The notes: generated by a model not told the origin, from the letters alone. DNA of 64,000 nt from CAIWHR01 sp963726765 (GCA_963726765.1 CAVSDH010000011.1:558001-622000), one strand, 5' to 3'; numbered from the stretch's first letter, positions 1 through 10,885 are shown. Translations and numbers: made by a program.

Positions 1-2
1 CC

Positions 3-893
3 CGCGAGAAGATGCGCAACCGCGCGTTGACCGACGTGTTCGAGCCGGGGTCGACGCTGAAACCCTTCACGATCGCGGCGGCGCTGGAATTCGGCAACGT
101 GACGCCGGACTCCGTCATTCAGACCGCGCCGGGAACCCTGACGATCGGGCCGGCCACCATCCACGATGCGCACGCCAACGGCGCGCTCACCGTCGAGCAG
201 GTGATCCAGAAATCGTCGAACGTCGGCGCCGCGAAGATCGCCCTCTCGCTGCCGCCGGAGACGATGTGGCACATGCTTTCCGAATCCGGTTTCGGCACGC
301 CGCCGAAGACAGGATTTCCGGGCGAGGTCGCGGGCCGGCTGCGTCCGGCCAAGTCATGGCGCCCGATCGAGCAGGCGACGATGGCGTTCGGCCACGGCAT
401 CTCCGTGAATCTCGTCCAGCTCGCACGGGCGTACACGGTATTTGCAAACGACGGCGAACTGAAGCCCGTGACGCTACTCAAAACCAACGGACCCGTTGCC
501 GGCCGCCCGGTGATGCAGCGCGAAACGGCGATCGCGGTGCGACGGATGCTCGAAATGGCGGTGACGCCCGGGGGAACGGCGCCCAAGGCGCAGGTTCCGG
601 GATATCGCGTGGCCGGCAAGACAGGCACTGCGCACAAACTGGAAGGCCATGTCTACGCCGCGAAATACGTGTCGTCGTTCGTCGGATTCGCCCCGGCGTC
701 CGCGCCGCGGCTCGTCGTCGCCGTGATGATCGACGAGCCCGGCGCCGGCGCGCATTTTGGCGGCGATGTGGCGGCGCCCGTGTTTTCCGCGGTGACCGGC
801 GCCGCGCTTCGCATGCTCGCCGTGCCGAACGACGCACCGGTCGACAACGTGATCCTGCCGCCGCCCGGCGCCACCGTCGACGAGGACACGTGA
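3..893 (+). CDS. ftsI: Septal peptidoglycan transpeptidase FtsI (PBP3), C-terminal part
   Basis: This is the transpeptidase half of a class B penicillin-binding protein, which cross-links septal peptidoglycan in the periplasm. The gene enters from the left edge, so the cytoplasmic, membrane and dimerisation parts are missing and about 296 residues remain. All three penicillin-binding motifs are visible: SxxK (STLK, serine codon at 51), SxN (SSN near 216) and KTG (KTGT near 616). The stop is 2 bases before the murE start, at the head of a tightly packed dcw operon. FtsI is preferred over a PBP2-type protein because of this position, with murE immediately downstream. Confidence 0.95.
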   Translation, partial: REKMRNRALTDVFEPGSTLKPFTIAAALEFGNVTPDSVIQTAPGTLTIGPATIHDAHANGALTVEQVIQKSSNVGAAKIALSLPPETMWHMLSESGFGTPPKTGFPGEVAGRLRPAKSWRPIEQATMAFGHGISVNLVQLARAYTVFANDGELKPVTLLKTNGPVAGRPVMQRETAIAVRRMLEMAVTPGGTAPKAQVPGYRVAGKTGTAHKLEGHVYAAKYVSSFVGFAPASAPRLVVAVMIDEPGAGAHFGGDVAAPVFSAVTGAALRMLAVPNDAPVDNVILPPPGATVDEDT

Positions 894-895
894 CC

Positions 896-2374
896 ATGCC
901 CCCGTCGGTTATCGAGTTCGACGTGGCGGCGCTGCTCGCGCGGCTCGGCGCGAAGCCGCGGCGCATCACTGCCGACAGCCGGCAGGTGCGGACGGGCGAC
1001 GCATTCGCGGCGGTGTCCGGCACCCGGTCGGATGGGCGTGCCTTCATCGCCGACGCGCTCGCGCGCGGTGCCGGCGCCGTGTTGTGGGAACCGCAGGGCT
1101 TTGCGTGGAGCGGCGACTGGAAGGCGGCGCATGTCCCTGTCGAGAACCTCAAGGGCAAGCTGGGGGCCATCGCGGACTTCATCTTCGGCAGCCCGTCGCA
1201 GGCGCTGTGGGTCGTCGGCGTTACCGGCACCAACGGCAAGACGTCGTGCTCGCACTGGATCGCGAGGTGCCTCGACCTTTGCGGCCAACGCGCAGCGGTC
1301 CTCGGAACGCTCGGCAACGGCCTCGTCGGTGCATTGGAGCCCGCCACGCACACGACGCCCGACGCCGCGCAGCTGCACGAAATGCTCGCGCGGTACAAGG
1401 GTGCCGGAGCGCGGTCGATCGCGATGGAGGTCTCGTCGCACGGACTCGACCAGGGTCGCGTCAACGGCGTCGCGTTCGACGTGGCGCTCTTCACCAACCT
1501 GACGCGCGACCATCTCGACTATCACGGCACGATGGCGGCCTATGGTGCAGCGAAGGCGAGGCTCTTCGCCTGGCCGGGCCTCCACGCGTGCGTCGTGAAC
1601 GCCGACGACGCCTTCGGGCAGAGCCTTGCGGACGGCGCCCGCGCACGTGGTCGAAAGGTGCTCACCTACGGCCTCGCGAATGCCGACGTCGCGGCAACGG
1701 GCATGTCCTCCACCGGCCGCGGCATCGCGCTCTCGGTGGCCACGCCCTGGGGCCGCGGCGAGCTGCAGACGGGGCTCGTCGGTGCGTTCAACGCGTCCAA
1801 TCTGCTGGGTTGCCTCGCCGTGCTGCTCGCGAGCGACATCGCGCTCGCGGACGCACTCGCCGCGTTGTCGACGATGGAGGCTCCGCCGGGGCGGATGCAA
1901 CGCCTGGGTGGCGGCAGCAAGCCGCTCGTCGTCGTCGATTACGCGCACACGGCGGATGCGCTGGAGAAAGTGCTTACCGCGCTTCGACCCATGATCGCCG
2001 AAGGAGCATCGCTCGTCTGCGTTTTCGGCTGCGGGGGCGACCGCGACGCCGGCAAGCGCCCGGAGATGGGCCGGATCGCGTCTTCGCTCGCCGACCGTGT
2101 GATCGTCACCAGCGACAACCCGCGAAGCGAGGATCCGGCCGCGATCGCGAGCGCGATCGTCCACGGCATCCGCGAGACAGGCAATCGTCACTGGATCGTC
2201 GATCTCGACCGCGCTACGGCGATCGACGCGGCGATCGACGGCGCGAAGCTGGGGGACGTCGTGCTGATCGCGGGCAAGGGGCACGAGGATTACCAGGAAG
2301 CCAACGGCACGCGCACGCACTTTTCCGATGTCGAGGTCGCCGCGGCGGCACTCGCCCGCAGGAGGGGGGGATGA
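896..2374 (+). CDS. murE: UDP-MurNAc-L-Ala-D-Glu:meso-diaminopimelate ligase MurE
   Basis: This cytoplasmic Mur ligase adds the third stem residue to the peptidoglycan precursor using ATP. The 492-residue length is normal for the family. The ATP-binding loop reads VTGTNGKTS (about residue 108). A DNPR motif near residue 408 (TSDNPRSEDP) is the signature of meso-diaminopimelate rather than lysine specificity. The start at 896 gives MPPSVIEFDV and lies 2 bases after the ftsI stop. The 3' end overlaps murF in an ATGA arrangement, implying translational coupling. Confidence 0.96.
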   Translation: MPPSVIEFDVAALLARLGAKPRRITADSRQVRTGDAFAAVSGTRSDGRAFIADALARGAGAVLWEPQGFAWSGDWKAAHVPVENLKGKLGAIADFIFGSPSQALWVVGVTGTNGKTSCSHWIARCLDLCGQRAAVLGTLGNGLVGALEPATHTTPDAAQLHEMLARYKGAGARSIAMEVSSHGLDQGRVNGVAFDVALFTNLTRDHLDYHGTMAAYGAAKARLFAWPGLHACVVNADDAFGQSLADGARARGRKVLTYGLANADVAATGMSSTGRGIALSVATPWGRGELQTGLVGAFNASNLLGCLAVLLASDIALADALAALSTMEAPPGRMQRLGGGSKPLVVVDYAHTADALEKVLTALRPMIAEGASLVCVFGCGGDRDAGKRPEMGRIASSLADRVIVTSDNPRSEDPAAIASAIVHGIRETGNRHWIVDLDRATAIDAAIDGAKLGDVVLIAGKGHEDYQEANGTRTHFSDVEVAAAALARRRGG

Positions 2375-3749
2375 TGGACATCGCGTCCGCCGCGCGTGCT
2401 GTCGGAGGTGAGGTCCTGGGGGCCAACGTGCGCTTCTCGCGCGTCACGACCGACTCGCGATCGCTTGCCTCCGGCGACCTTTTCGTCGCGCTTTCCGGCA
2501 TGCGCTTCGACGGCCACGATTTCGTGCGGGCGGCCTTCGACCGGGGTGCTGTCGCGGCGGTGGTCGCGGCCGATCGCGCCGCGGCGCTGTCTCCGGCAAC
2601 CTGATCGCGGTCGCGGATCCGCAACAGGCGTTGCAGGCGCTCGCGACCCACTGGCGCCGGCAATTCCGCATCCCGGTCGCCGTCGTCGTCGGCAGCAATG
2701 GCAAGACGACGGTGAAGGAGATGCTGGCGTCGATTCTGCGCGTACATTACGGCGCGTCGCAGGTGCTCGCCACCGAAGGCAACCTCAACAACGCGATCGG
2801 CCTGCCGCTGACGGTGCTCCGCCTGCGGACCGCGCATCGCGTCGCCGTAATCGAGCTCGGCATGAACCACCGGGGCGAGACCGCGCAGCTCGCGGCGGTT
2901 GCGCAACCGACGGTGGCGGTCGTCAACAACGCGCAGCGCGAGCATCAGGAATTCATGCGCACCGTCGATGAGGTCGCGGCCGAGCATGCCGACCTCGTAC
3001 GCGCGCTGCCTCCCGGAGGCGTCGCGGTCGTCAATGCCGACGATGCGTTCGCCGACGTTTGGCGCGAGGCGGCGCGGCGGCAACCCGGCGCGAGCGCGAT
3101 CGAGTTCGGCCTCGATTTTCCGGCCGAGGTGCGCGGGCAATTCGCCGGCGGCGCCGTCGGATCCACGCTGGCGATGTCGGCGCCGGCCGGCAGCGCGACG
3201 GTCTCCCTTGCCGTTCCCGGACGCCACACCGCGCGCAACGCGCTTGCCGCGGCCGCTGCCGCAATCGCGCTCGGCGTCCCGCTCGCGGCGGTCGTGCGCG
3301 GGCTGGAAGCGTTCCGCGCGGTGCCGGGGCGCCTCGCGGCGATACGCGCGACGAGCGGGGCGGCGGTCATCGACGACACGTACAACGCCAATCCCGATTC
3401 GGTTCGCGCGGCGATCGACGTGCTCGGCGCTGCGCCGTCCCCGAAATGGCTGGTGCTGGGCGACATGGGCGAAGTCGGCGCGGAGGGCCCGGCGTTCCAC
3501 CGTGAAGTCGGCGCCTTCGCGCACGCATCGGGAATCGACCGGCTGCTCACCGCCGGCGCGCTGGCCGCGGAAGCGGGCGCGGCATTCGGAGCCGGAGCCG
3601 ATCACTTCACGACTGTCGAGGCGCTGGCCGCGCATGTCGCCGCGACCGCGGGCGCCGACGTGACGGTGCTCGTCAAGGGTTCGCGATTCATGCGGATGGA
3701 ACGCGTCGTCGCCGCGCTCGCTGGCCGCGCAGAGGCGGGAGCCCACTGA
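2371..3749 (+). CDS. murF: UDP-MurNAc-tripeptide:D-Ala-D-Ala ligase MurF (reading frame broken once)
   Basis: MurF adds D-Ala-D-Ala to the precursor in the cytoplasm. The N-terminal substrate-binding domain runs from 2371 to about 2595. It continues in another frame from about 2590 (SGNLIAVADPQQALQALA), with the ATP loop VVGSNGKTT near 2690 and the normal C-terminus at 3749. The frame step equals loss of 1 (or 4) bases near 2590; a lost GCGC would also fit. Repaired length is about 460 residues, as expected. The gene is essential and both halves look intact, so an assembly or sequencing error is the likely cause. It overlaps murE and mraY at its two ends. Confidence 0.93.
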
Positions 3750-4900
3750 TGCTGCTGTGGCTTGCCGACGTGCTCGCGAAGGACATCCGCGCCTTCAACG
3801 TCTTCGGCTACCTGACGCTGCGTGCAGTGCTTGCCTGCATGACCGCGCTGTTCATCTCGTTCATCGTGGGGCCGCGGATGATCACGTGGCTCGCGCACAT
3901 GAAAATCGGCCAGGCGGTGCGCGACGACGGACCTCAGACCCACCTGACCAAGGCCGGTACGCCGACGATGGGCGGCGCGCTGATCCTCGTGTCGATCGCC
4001 GTGACGACGCTGCTCTGGGGTGACCTCACCAATCGCTTCGTCTGGGTCGTGCTGCTCGTCACGCTGGGCCACGGTGCGATCGGGTGGGTCGACGACTGGC
4101 GCAAGGTTGTCCGCCGCAATCCCAAGGGACTCTCTGCGCGACAGAAATTCCTCTGGCAGTCGCTGATCGGTCTCGTCGCCGCGGTCTACCTCGCGTTCTC
4201 GGTGTCGGCGCCGGACAACGCACAGCTGCAGAAGCTCTTCCTCGACTGGATCGGCAGCGGATTCAACGTCAACCTGTCGCCGAAGACCGACCTCATCGTG
4301 CCGTTCTTCAAGACTGTCTCCTACCCGCTGGGCATCTGGGGCTTCATCGCGCTTACCTACTGCGTGATCGTCGGCACCAGCAACGCGGTCAACCTGACCG
4401 ACGGTCTCGACGGGCTCGCGATCATGCCGACGGTTATGATCGGCGCGGCGCTCGGCATCTTCGCCTACGTCAGCGGCAACGCGATCTTCGCGCGCTACCT
4501 CCAGTTCCCGCTGATTCCCGGCGCCGGCGAGCTTGCGGTGATCTGCGGCGCAATCGCCGGCGCAGGCCTGGGCTTCCTCTGGTTCAACGCGTATCCGGCC
4601 GAGGTCTTCATGGGCGACGTCGGCGCGTTGTCGCTTGGCGCCGCGCTGGGCACGATCGCCGTGATCGTTCGCCAGGAGATCGTGCTGTTCATCATGGGCG
4701 GCGTGTTCGTCGTCGAGACGCTGTCGGTGATGATTCAGGTGGCGTCGTTCAAGCTCACCGGTCGCCGCGTGTTCCGGATGGCGCCGATCCACCACCACTA
4801 CGAGCTCAAGGGCTGGAAGGAGAACCAGGTGGTGGTGCGATTCTGGATCATCACGATGCTGCTCGTGCTGTTCGGCCTCTCGTCTCTGAAGCTGCGCTGA
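3749..4900 (+). CDS. mraY: Phospho-MurNAc-pentapeptide translocase MraY
   Basis: MraY is the polytopic inner-membrane enzyme that transfers phospho-MurNAc-pentapeptide to undecaprenyl phosphate, making lipid I. The 383-residue product shows about ten hydrophobic segments. Family blocks seen include the DDGPQTHLTKAGTPTMGG region near residue 54, the NLTDGLDGLA block near residue 215 carrying catalytic aspartates, and a C-terminal block with MAPIHHHYELKGW. The ATG overlaps the murF stop by one base and the stop overlaps the murD start, consistent with one transcript. Confidence 0.97.
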   Translation: MLLWLADVLAKDIRAFNVFGYLTLRAVLACMTALFISFIVGPRMITWLAHMKIGQAVRDDGPQTHLTKAGTPTMGGALILVSIAVTTLLWGDLTNRFVWVVLLVTLGHGAIGWVDDWRKVVRRNPKGLSARQKFLWQSLIGLVAAVYLAFSVSAPDNAQLQKLFLDWIGSGFNVNLSPKTDLIVPFFKTVSYPLGIWGFIALTYCVIVGTSNAVNLTDGLDGLAIMPTVMIGAALGIFAYVSGNAIFARYLQFPLIPGAGELAVICGAIAGAGLGFLWFNAYPAEVFMGDVGALSLGAALGTIAVIVRQEIVLFIMGGVFVVETLSVMIQVASFKLTGRRVFRMAPIHHHYELKGWKENQVVVRFWIITMLLVLFGLSSLKLR

Positions 4901-6277
4901 TGGACTACACGGGACGAAACGCCGTCGTGCTGGGCCTCGGGCTCACCGGGTTCTCGCTCGCTCGCCACCTTGCGGCGCGCGGCGCTACGGTGCGCGTCGC
5001 CGATACGCGCCCCGCGCCGCCGTTCGCCGACCAGTGGCGCGCCGCGTGCCCCGGCGTCGCAGTGACCACGGGACCGATCACCGAAGCGACATTCGCGGGC
5101 GCGGATCTGATCGCGATCAGCCCCGGCATTGCCAAGGACCAGGAGGCGATCGCAGGTGCGCGGGAACGCGGCGCCGAACTCGTCGGCGACATCGAGCTGT
5201 TTGCGCGCGCACTCCCGCCGGGACAAAAGGTGCTGGCGATCACCGGCTCCAACGGCAAGACGACGGTGACTGCGCTGACGGGAGCCCTTGCGCGTGCGGC
5301 GGGGCTCGCGACGTCCGTCGCCGGCAACATCGGCGAGGCAGTGCTCGACGCGATTCCGGTCGACGGTCGCTGGCCCGACGTCTTCGTGCTCGAGTTGTCG
5401 AGCTTCCAGCTGGAGACCACATCGTCGCTTGCGCCGGTCGCCGCCACCGTGCTCAATGTCACGGAGAATCACCTGGACCGCTATGCCGACATCGACGCGT
5501 ATGCGGCGGCGAAGGCGCGGATCTTCGCGCGCGGCGGCGTGCAGGTGCTGAATCGCGACGATTCGCGCTCGCTCGCGATGGCGCTGCCCGGACGGCTGGT
5601 CCAGACGTTCGGCGACGGCGTTCCGGAATCCGAAGAGGCGTGGGGTGTCGTCGATCGCGGCGTCGATTCGGGTGGCGCCTGGCTCGCGCGCGGAGGCGCG
5701 CTCCTGCTGCCCATCGGCGGACTAGCAGCTCGTCGGCCGCCACAACGCGCAGAACGCGCTTGCGGCGCTCGCGCTCCTGTCTTCGGTCGCCAAGGTCGAT
5801 CGCGGCGTGCTCGCGGCGCTTGCCGGATTCGAAGGGTTGCCGCACCGCATGCATCGGATCGCGGAGGCGGATGGCATCGCGTTTGTCGACGATTCGAAAG
5901 GCACTACGGTTGCCGCGACGAAAGCCGCGCTCGAAGGGATCGGCCGCACGGTCGTGCTGATCGCGGGTGGCGAGGGCAAGGGCCAGGATTTCGGCGCCCT
6001 GCGCGCGGCGGTCGATGCGCGCTGCCGGGCGGTGCTGCTGATCGGCCGTGACGCGCCGGCGCTCGAGCGGGCGCTGGCAGGATCGCGGGCAGTCGTCGAG
6101 CGCTGCGGAACGCTGGAGGCCGCCGTCGCGCGCGCTGTTTCCGTTGCACAGACCGGCGACGCGGTGCTCCTTTCTCCCGCGTGCGCAAGCCTCGACCAGT
6201 TCGCCAACTACGTCGAGCGCGGAAAGCGGTTCGCCGAGCTCGTCCATTTGCATGCGACGGAGCGTGCGCATGCGTAA
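4900..6277 (+). CDS. murD: UDP-MurNAc-L-Ala:D-Glu ligase MurD (reading frame broken once)
   Basis: MurD adds D-glutamate as the second residue of the stem peptide. The N-terminus (MDYTGRNAVVLGLGLTGFS) and ATP loop (ITGSNGKTT near 5240) are in one frame. From about 5722 the conserved LVGRHNAQNALAALAL block and the C-terminal domain continue in another frame to 6277. The shift equals loss of 2 bases: adding a CG (gcag-CG-ctc) gives G-L-A-A-L-V-G-R-H-N. Repaired length is about 459 residues, a little above the E. coli protein. An assembly error is likely because the gene is essential. The end overlaps the ftsW start by 8 bases. Confidence 0.92.
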
Positions 6278-7514
6278 GGCGATCACGTCGACGGCCGTGC
6301 TGCGTCCGTTCGGTGCGCCCAAGATCGCTGCCGCGCTCGGTGCGCTGCCGCGCAACCCGCGAACGATGCTCGCCTACGACGTGTCGCTCGCGTGGGCGAC
6401 ACTGCTCCTGCTCGCTGCAGGCCTCGTGATGGTCTACTCGGCGTCGATCGCGATGGCCGAGGCGTCGTCGTACACCGGGTTCCGCGCGTGGTACTTCCTG
6501 TTGCGGCACGGGCTTTTCCTCGCCGCCGGCCTCGTCGCAGGATTCGTCGCCTTTCAGATTCCGGTGAAATCCTGGCAGAAACTCGCGCCGTGGATCTTCG
6601 TGATCACCGCCGTCCTGCTCGTGCTGGTGCTGGTCCCGGGCATCGGCCGCTCCGTCAACGGCAGCCGCCGATGGCTGTCGCTCGTCGTCGTGAATCTGCA
6701 GCCGTCGGAGCTCATGAAGCTCGCCGTCGTGCTCTATGCGGCCAGCTACGCCGTGCGCAAGGCGGAGTTCCTGCACGCGCAGCAACCGCTCAAGCAGACG
6801 CTGATCCGCGGATTCCTGCCGCTTTGCGTCGTGATGATGGGGACGGCCGCGCTCCTGCTTCTCGAGCCGGACTTCGGCGCGTTCGTGGTGATCGTCGCGA
6901 TTGCGTTCGGCATCCTGTTCCTCGGAGGGCTCGACTGGCGGCTCTTTCTCGGGCTGGTGCTCCTTCTCCCGGTCGGTCTCGCGGCGATACTCGTCGCCGC
7001 GCCCTACCGGCTGCAGCGGCTGTCGGCGTTCCTCGACCCGTGGTCCGATCCGTTCGGCAAGGGCTACCAGCTTTCGCATTCGCTGATCGCGTTCGGCCGC
7101 GGCGAGTGGTTCGGGGTCGGGCTGGGCTCGAGCATCGAGAAGCTTCTCTACCTGCCCGAGGCACACACCGACTTTCTGCTCGCGGTGATCGCCGAGGAGC
7201 TGGGCTTTGCCGGAGTCGCGGCGATACTCGGCCTCTTCGTTTGGCTCCTGTATCGCGCGTACGCGATCAGCCGGCAGTCGGCGCGGCTCCGGCGCCCGTT
7301 CGCCGCGCTCACCGCGCAGGGCATCGGCATCTGGATCGGCGTTCAGTCGATCATCAACATCGGCGTCAACATGGGTGTGCTGCCCACCAAAGGCCTCACG
7401 CTGCCGCTGCTGTCGTTTGGAGGATCGGGCATCGTCGCGAACTGCATCGCGATCGCGATCCTCCTGCGCGTCGATCTCGAGAACAGACGGCTGCTCCGGG
7501 GATTCACCGTATGA
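6270..7514 (+). CDS. ftsW: Septal peptidoglycan glycosyltransferase FtsW
   Basis: FtsW is a SEDS-family polytopic membrane protein that polymerises septal glycan strands together with FtsI. The 414-residue product starts with a cytoplasmic tail of about 35 residues, followed by roughly ten membrane segments. The block LVMVYSAS opens the first segment. SEDS-type conserved blocks follow, including NGSRRWL, the ESH-like loop region PEAHTDFLLAVIAEELGF and the C-terminal LLSFGGSGIVANCIAIA. The ATG at 6270 overlaps the murD end, and the stop overlaps murG (ATGA). Confidence 0.96.
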   Translation: MRKAITSTAVLRPFGAPKIAAALGALPRNPRTMLAYDVSLAWATLLLLAAGLVMVYSASIAMAEASSYTGFRAWYFLLRHGLFLAAGLVAGFVAFQIPVKSWQKLAPWIFVITAVLLVLVLVPGIGRSVNGSRRWLSLVVVNLQPSELMKLAVVLYAASYAVRKAEFLHAQQPLKQTLIRGFLPLCVVMMGTAALLLLEPDFGAFVVIVAIAFGILFLGGLDWRLFLGLVLLLPVGLAAILVAAPYRLQRLSAFLDPWSDPFGKGYQLSHSLIAFGRGEWFGVGLGSSIEKLLYLPEAHTDFLLAVIAEELGFAGVAAILGLFVWLLYRAYAISRQSARLRRPFAALTAQGIGIWIGVQSIINIGVNMGVLPTKGLTLPLLSFGGSGIVANCIAIAILLRVDLENRRLLRGFTV

Positions 7515-8596
7515 GCGGCACGGTGATGATCACTACCGGCGGCACCGGCGGTCACATCTTTCCGGGACTCGCGGTGGCGGCGAAGCTCGCCGCATCCGGC
7601 TGGCGTGTCTTCTGGCTTGGCACGCGGGAGGGGATGGAGGCGAGGCTCGTGCCGCAGCACGGTGTCCCGTTCGAGGGCGTCTCGTTCGGCGGCGTCCGCG
7701 GCAAGGGACCGCGGCAACTCGTGCTGGGGCCATTCGCGCTCGCCGGTGCGTGCTGGCAGAGCCGGCGCATCATCCGCCGGCGCGCGCCGGATGTCGTGCT
7801 GGGCCTCGGCGGCTTCGCTTCGTTCCCCGGCGCGCTGATGGGCGTCGCCGCCGCGAAGCCGCTGTTGCTGCACGAGCAGAATGCGACTGCCGGTCTCGCC
7901 AATCGCGTGCTGGCATACGGAGCGGATCGCATCCTGACCGGATTCCCCGGCGCGTTTTCCGGGCGCCACGCGCGCAAGGTCGACTGGGTGGGCAATCCGG
8001 TGCGCGACACCTTCAGCAACGTGCGTCCGCCCGAGGAGCGCTTTGCCGGGCGCTCGGGCGCGTTGTCGCTCCTCGTCGTCGGCGGCAGCCTCGGCGCCGT
8101 CGGACTGAACGAGCGCGTGCCGAAGGCCATCGCGCTGCTGCCGCGGGAAGCGAGGCCGCGCGTGGTCCACCAGGCGGGCGAACGCCATATCGCGGCGCTG
8201 CGCGCCGCTTATCGCGATGCGGGCGTCGACGCCGAGTGCGTCGCCTTCATCGACGACATTGCGTCTCGCTATGCGGAAGCCGATATCGTCGTCTGCCGCG
8301 GCGGGGCGACGACGGTCGCCGAACTCGCGGTGATCGGCGTCGGCTCGATCATCGTCCCGTTGCCGGGCGCAATCGCCGACGAGCAAAGTGCCAACGCGCA
8401 ATTCCTGGTTGACGCCGGCGGCGCGATGAAGATCGCGCAGGGCGCCCTGACGCCGGAACTCCTCGCCGAGCGTCTCGCGTCGTGCACGCGGGAATCGCTG
8501 CTCGCGATGGCGATCGCCGCGAGGAAGGTGGCCCGCCCGGATGCTGCCGAACGCGTGGCCGATGCCTGCATCGCCCTTGGGACGCCCGAGACGTGA
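7511..8596 (+). CDS. murG: UDP-GlcNAc:lipid I N-acetylglucosaminyltransferase MurG
   Basis: MurG converts lipid I to lipid II on the inner face of the cytoplasmic membrane. The 361-residue GT-B protein begins with the hallmark glycine loop TTGGTGGHIFPGLAVA. It continues with a GLGGFASFPGA loop near residue 98, the second glycine-rich loop VVGGSLGAVGLNERVP near residue 190 and the sugar-nucleotide motif CRGGATTVAEL near residue 263. The ATG overlaps the ftsW stop by 4 bases and its own stop overlaps the GTG of murC. Confidence 0.97.
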   Translation: MSGTVMITTGGTGGHIFPGLAVAAKLAASGWRVFWLGTREGMEARLVPQHGVPFEGVSFGGVRGKGPRQLVLGPFALAGACWQSRRIIRRRAPDVVLGLGGFASFPGALMGVAAAKPLLLHEQNATAGLANRVLAYGADRILTGFPGAFSGRHARKVDWVGNPVRDTFSNVRPPEERFAGRSGALSLLVVGGSLGAVGLNERVPKAIALLPREARPRVVHQAGERHIAALRAAYRDAGVDAECVAFIDDIASRYAEADIVVCRGGATTVAELAVIGVGSIIVPLPGAIADEQSANAQFLVDAGGAMKIAQGALTPELLAERLASCTRESLLAMAIAARKVARPDAAERVADACIALGTPET

Positions 8597-9975
8597 AGCA
8601 CAAGGTGAAGCGCATCCACTTTGTCGGCATCGGCGGCGCCGGGATGAGCGGTATCGCCGAAGTGCTGGCAACCCAGGGATACACGGTCTCCGGATCCGAT
8701 CTCGCCGCCAGCGCCGTCACGCGGCGCCTCGCCGGACTCGGCGTGCGGATCGCCATCGGCCACGATGCGGCGCATGTCGAGGGTACGGACGCCGTCGTCG
8801 TGTCGACGGCGGTTGCCGCTGACAACCCGGAACTCGCGGCAGCGCGGCAGCGTGGGGTGCCGATCGTGCCGCGGGCGCTGATGCTGGCCGAACTCATGCG
8901 CCTCAAGACCGGCATTGCCGTCGCCGGAACGCACGGCAAGACGACGACGACCAGCCTGATCGCGTCCGTGCTGGCGGAAGGCGGACTCGATCCGACGTTC
9001 GTCATCGGTGGCCGGCTCCTGTCTGCCGACGCGAATGCGCGTCTCGGCACGGGCGATTTCCTCGTCGCGGAGGCCGATGAGTCGGACGCGTCGTTTCTCT
9101 ACCTGTCGCCCGCGCTCGCGGTCATCACCAACATCGACGCCGACCACATGGAGACCTACGGGCACGACTTCGGCCGGCTGAAGCGCGCCTTTGTCGATTT
9201 TGCGATGCGGCTGCCGTTCTACGGGGTAGTGGTCCTTTGCGTCGATGACGCCAACGTTCGCGCGATCGCGCCGGACATCGCGAAACCAACGGTCACGTAC
9301 GGGCTTGCCGACGATGCGCACCTCCGCGCCACGGACGTCGCGAATGCCGCCGGCCGGATGCGTTTCGTTGCGCGCGCGGCGCGCGCGCAGGATCTGCCGG
9401 TCGAGCTCAACCTTCCCGGAGTCCACAACGTGCGCAACGCGCTCGCCGCGATCGCGATCGGGCGCGAGGTCGGCGTGGCCGATGCGGCGATCGCCACGGC
9501 GCTCGCGGAATTCCGCGGCGTGGGACGCCGATTTCAGCGCTACGGTGACGTCGCCCTCGAGGGCGGGGGTACGTACACGCTGATCGACGATTACGGCCAC
9601 CATCCGGTGGAGATGGCGGCGACGATTGCGGCGGTGCGCGGCAGCTTTCCGGGCCGGAGGCTCGTCCTCGCGTTCCAGCCGCATCGCTACACGCGTACGC
9701 GGGACCTGTTCGAGGATTTCGTGAAGGTGCTGTCGACGGTCGACGTACTCGTGCTGACCGATGTCTATCCCGCCGGCGAATCGCCGATTGTCGCCGCCGA
9801 CGGGCGAGCGCTCGTCCGCGCGGTGCGTGTCGCCGGCCGGGTCGAGCCGGTGTTCGTCGAGTCGGTGGCGGAGGTTCCCGCGACGATCCGCGCGATCGCG
9901 CGCGATGGAGACGTCGTCGTCACGATGGGCGCCGGTTCCATCGGGCAGGTGCCGTTGCCGCTGGTGGCCGCATGA
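8593..9975 (+). CDS. murC: UDP-N-acetylmuramate:L-alanine ligase MurC
   Basis: MurC adds the first stem residue, L-alanine, to UDP-MurNAc. The GTG start at 8593 overlaps the murG stop and places MKHKVKRIHFVGIGGAGMSG at the N-terminus, the usual position for this family. The ATP loop VAGTHGKTTTT is near residue 114, and DEYGHHPVEM-type sequence (here DDYGHHPVEM) near residue 332 marks the C-terminal domain. The length of 460 residues is normal. The stop overlaps the murB ATG. Confidence 0.96.
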   Translation: MKHKVKRIHFVGIGGAGMSGIAEVLATQGYTVSGSDLAASAVTRRLAGLGVRIAIGHDAAHVEGTDAVVVSTAVAADNPELAAARQRGVPIVPRALMLAELMRLKTGIAVAGTHGKTTTTSLIASVLAEGGLDPTFVIGGRLLSADANARLGTGDFLVAEADESDASFLYLSPALAVITNIDADHMETYGHDFGRLKRAFVDFAMRLPFYGVVVLCVDDANVRAIAPDIAKPTVTYGLADDAHLRATDVANAAGRMRFVARAARAQDLPVELNLPGVHNVRNALAAIAIGREVGVADAAIATALAEFRGVGRRFQRYGDVALEGGGTYTLIDDYGHHPVEMAATIAAVRGSFPGRRLVLAFQPHRYTRTRDLFEDFVKVLSTVDVLVLTDVYPAGESPIVAADGRALVRAVRVAGRVEPVFVESVAEVPATIRAIARDGDVVVTMGAGSIGQVPLPLVAA

Positions 9976-10885
9976 TGATGAACGAACCGCGCCAGTTCGC
10001 CCGGCCTCGCGGAACCCTGACGCGCGGGACCCCGCTTGCGCGCTACACGAGCTGGCGCTGCGGCGGACCCGCGGACCGGCTTTACGTACCGACCGATCGC
10101 GATGATCTCTGCGCGTTCCTGCGGGAGCTGCCGCCGGAGGAGCCCGTCACCGTGCTGGGGCTTGGCAGCAACACGCTCGTGCGCGACGGCGGCGTGCGCG
10201 GCACGGTTGTCATCATGCACAACCCCGGCGCCGTGTTCGCCATGAACGATGGCCTCGTCGTCGCGGATGCCGCGGCCGCGAGCCCGAAGCTTGCGCGCTT
10301 TGCCGCGATGCACGGACTCGCCGGGGCGGAATTCCTGGCGGGTGTACCCGGCGCCGTCGGCGGCGCGCTCGCGATGAATGCCGGCTGCTACGGTGGCGAA
10401 ACGTGGCGCAATGTCGTTCGCGTCGAGGTCGTGCTGCGCGACGGACGCGTCGAAGTCCGCACGCCGGACGACTACGTCATCGGATACCGCAGCGTCCGGC
10501 GCGCCGACGGTAGCGCCCCGGACGGCATCTTCACGGCGGCGTGGTTCCGCTTTCCCGCGGGCGACGCGACGGCCGCGCGCGCACGAATCAGGGCGCTGCT
10601 GGCGCGGCGCATTGCGACGCAGCCGCTCAATTTGCCCAACGCCGGCAGCGTGTTCCGCAATCCCGAAGGCGATCACGCAGCGCGGCTGATCGAGAGTTGC
10701 GGCCTCAAGGGCTACACGATCGGCGGCGCGTCCGTGTCGGACAAGCACGCCAACTTCATCGTGAATCCCCGCCGCTCCGCGAAATCCCGCGACATCGAGG
10801 CGCTGATCGCGCACGTGCGCGAAACGGTACGCGCGAAAACAGGCGTCGACCTCGAACCCGAAATCCGCGTCATTGGGGAAGAGGA

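Noticed and set aside
653..2320. A 555-codon open frame opposite murE
   Set aside because: It is a shadow of the murE frame and has no domain or ribosome site.
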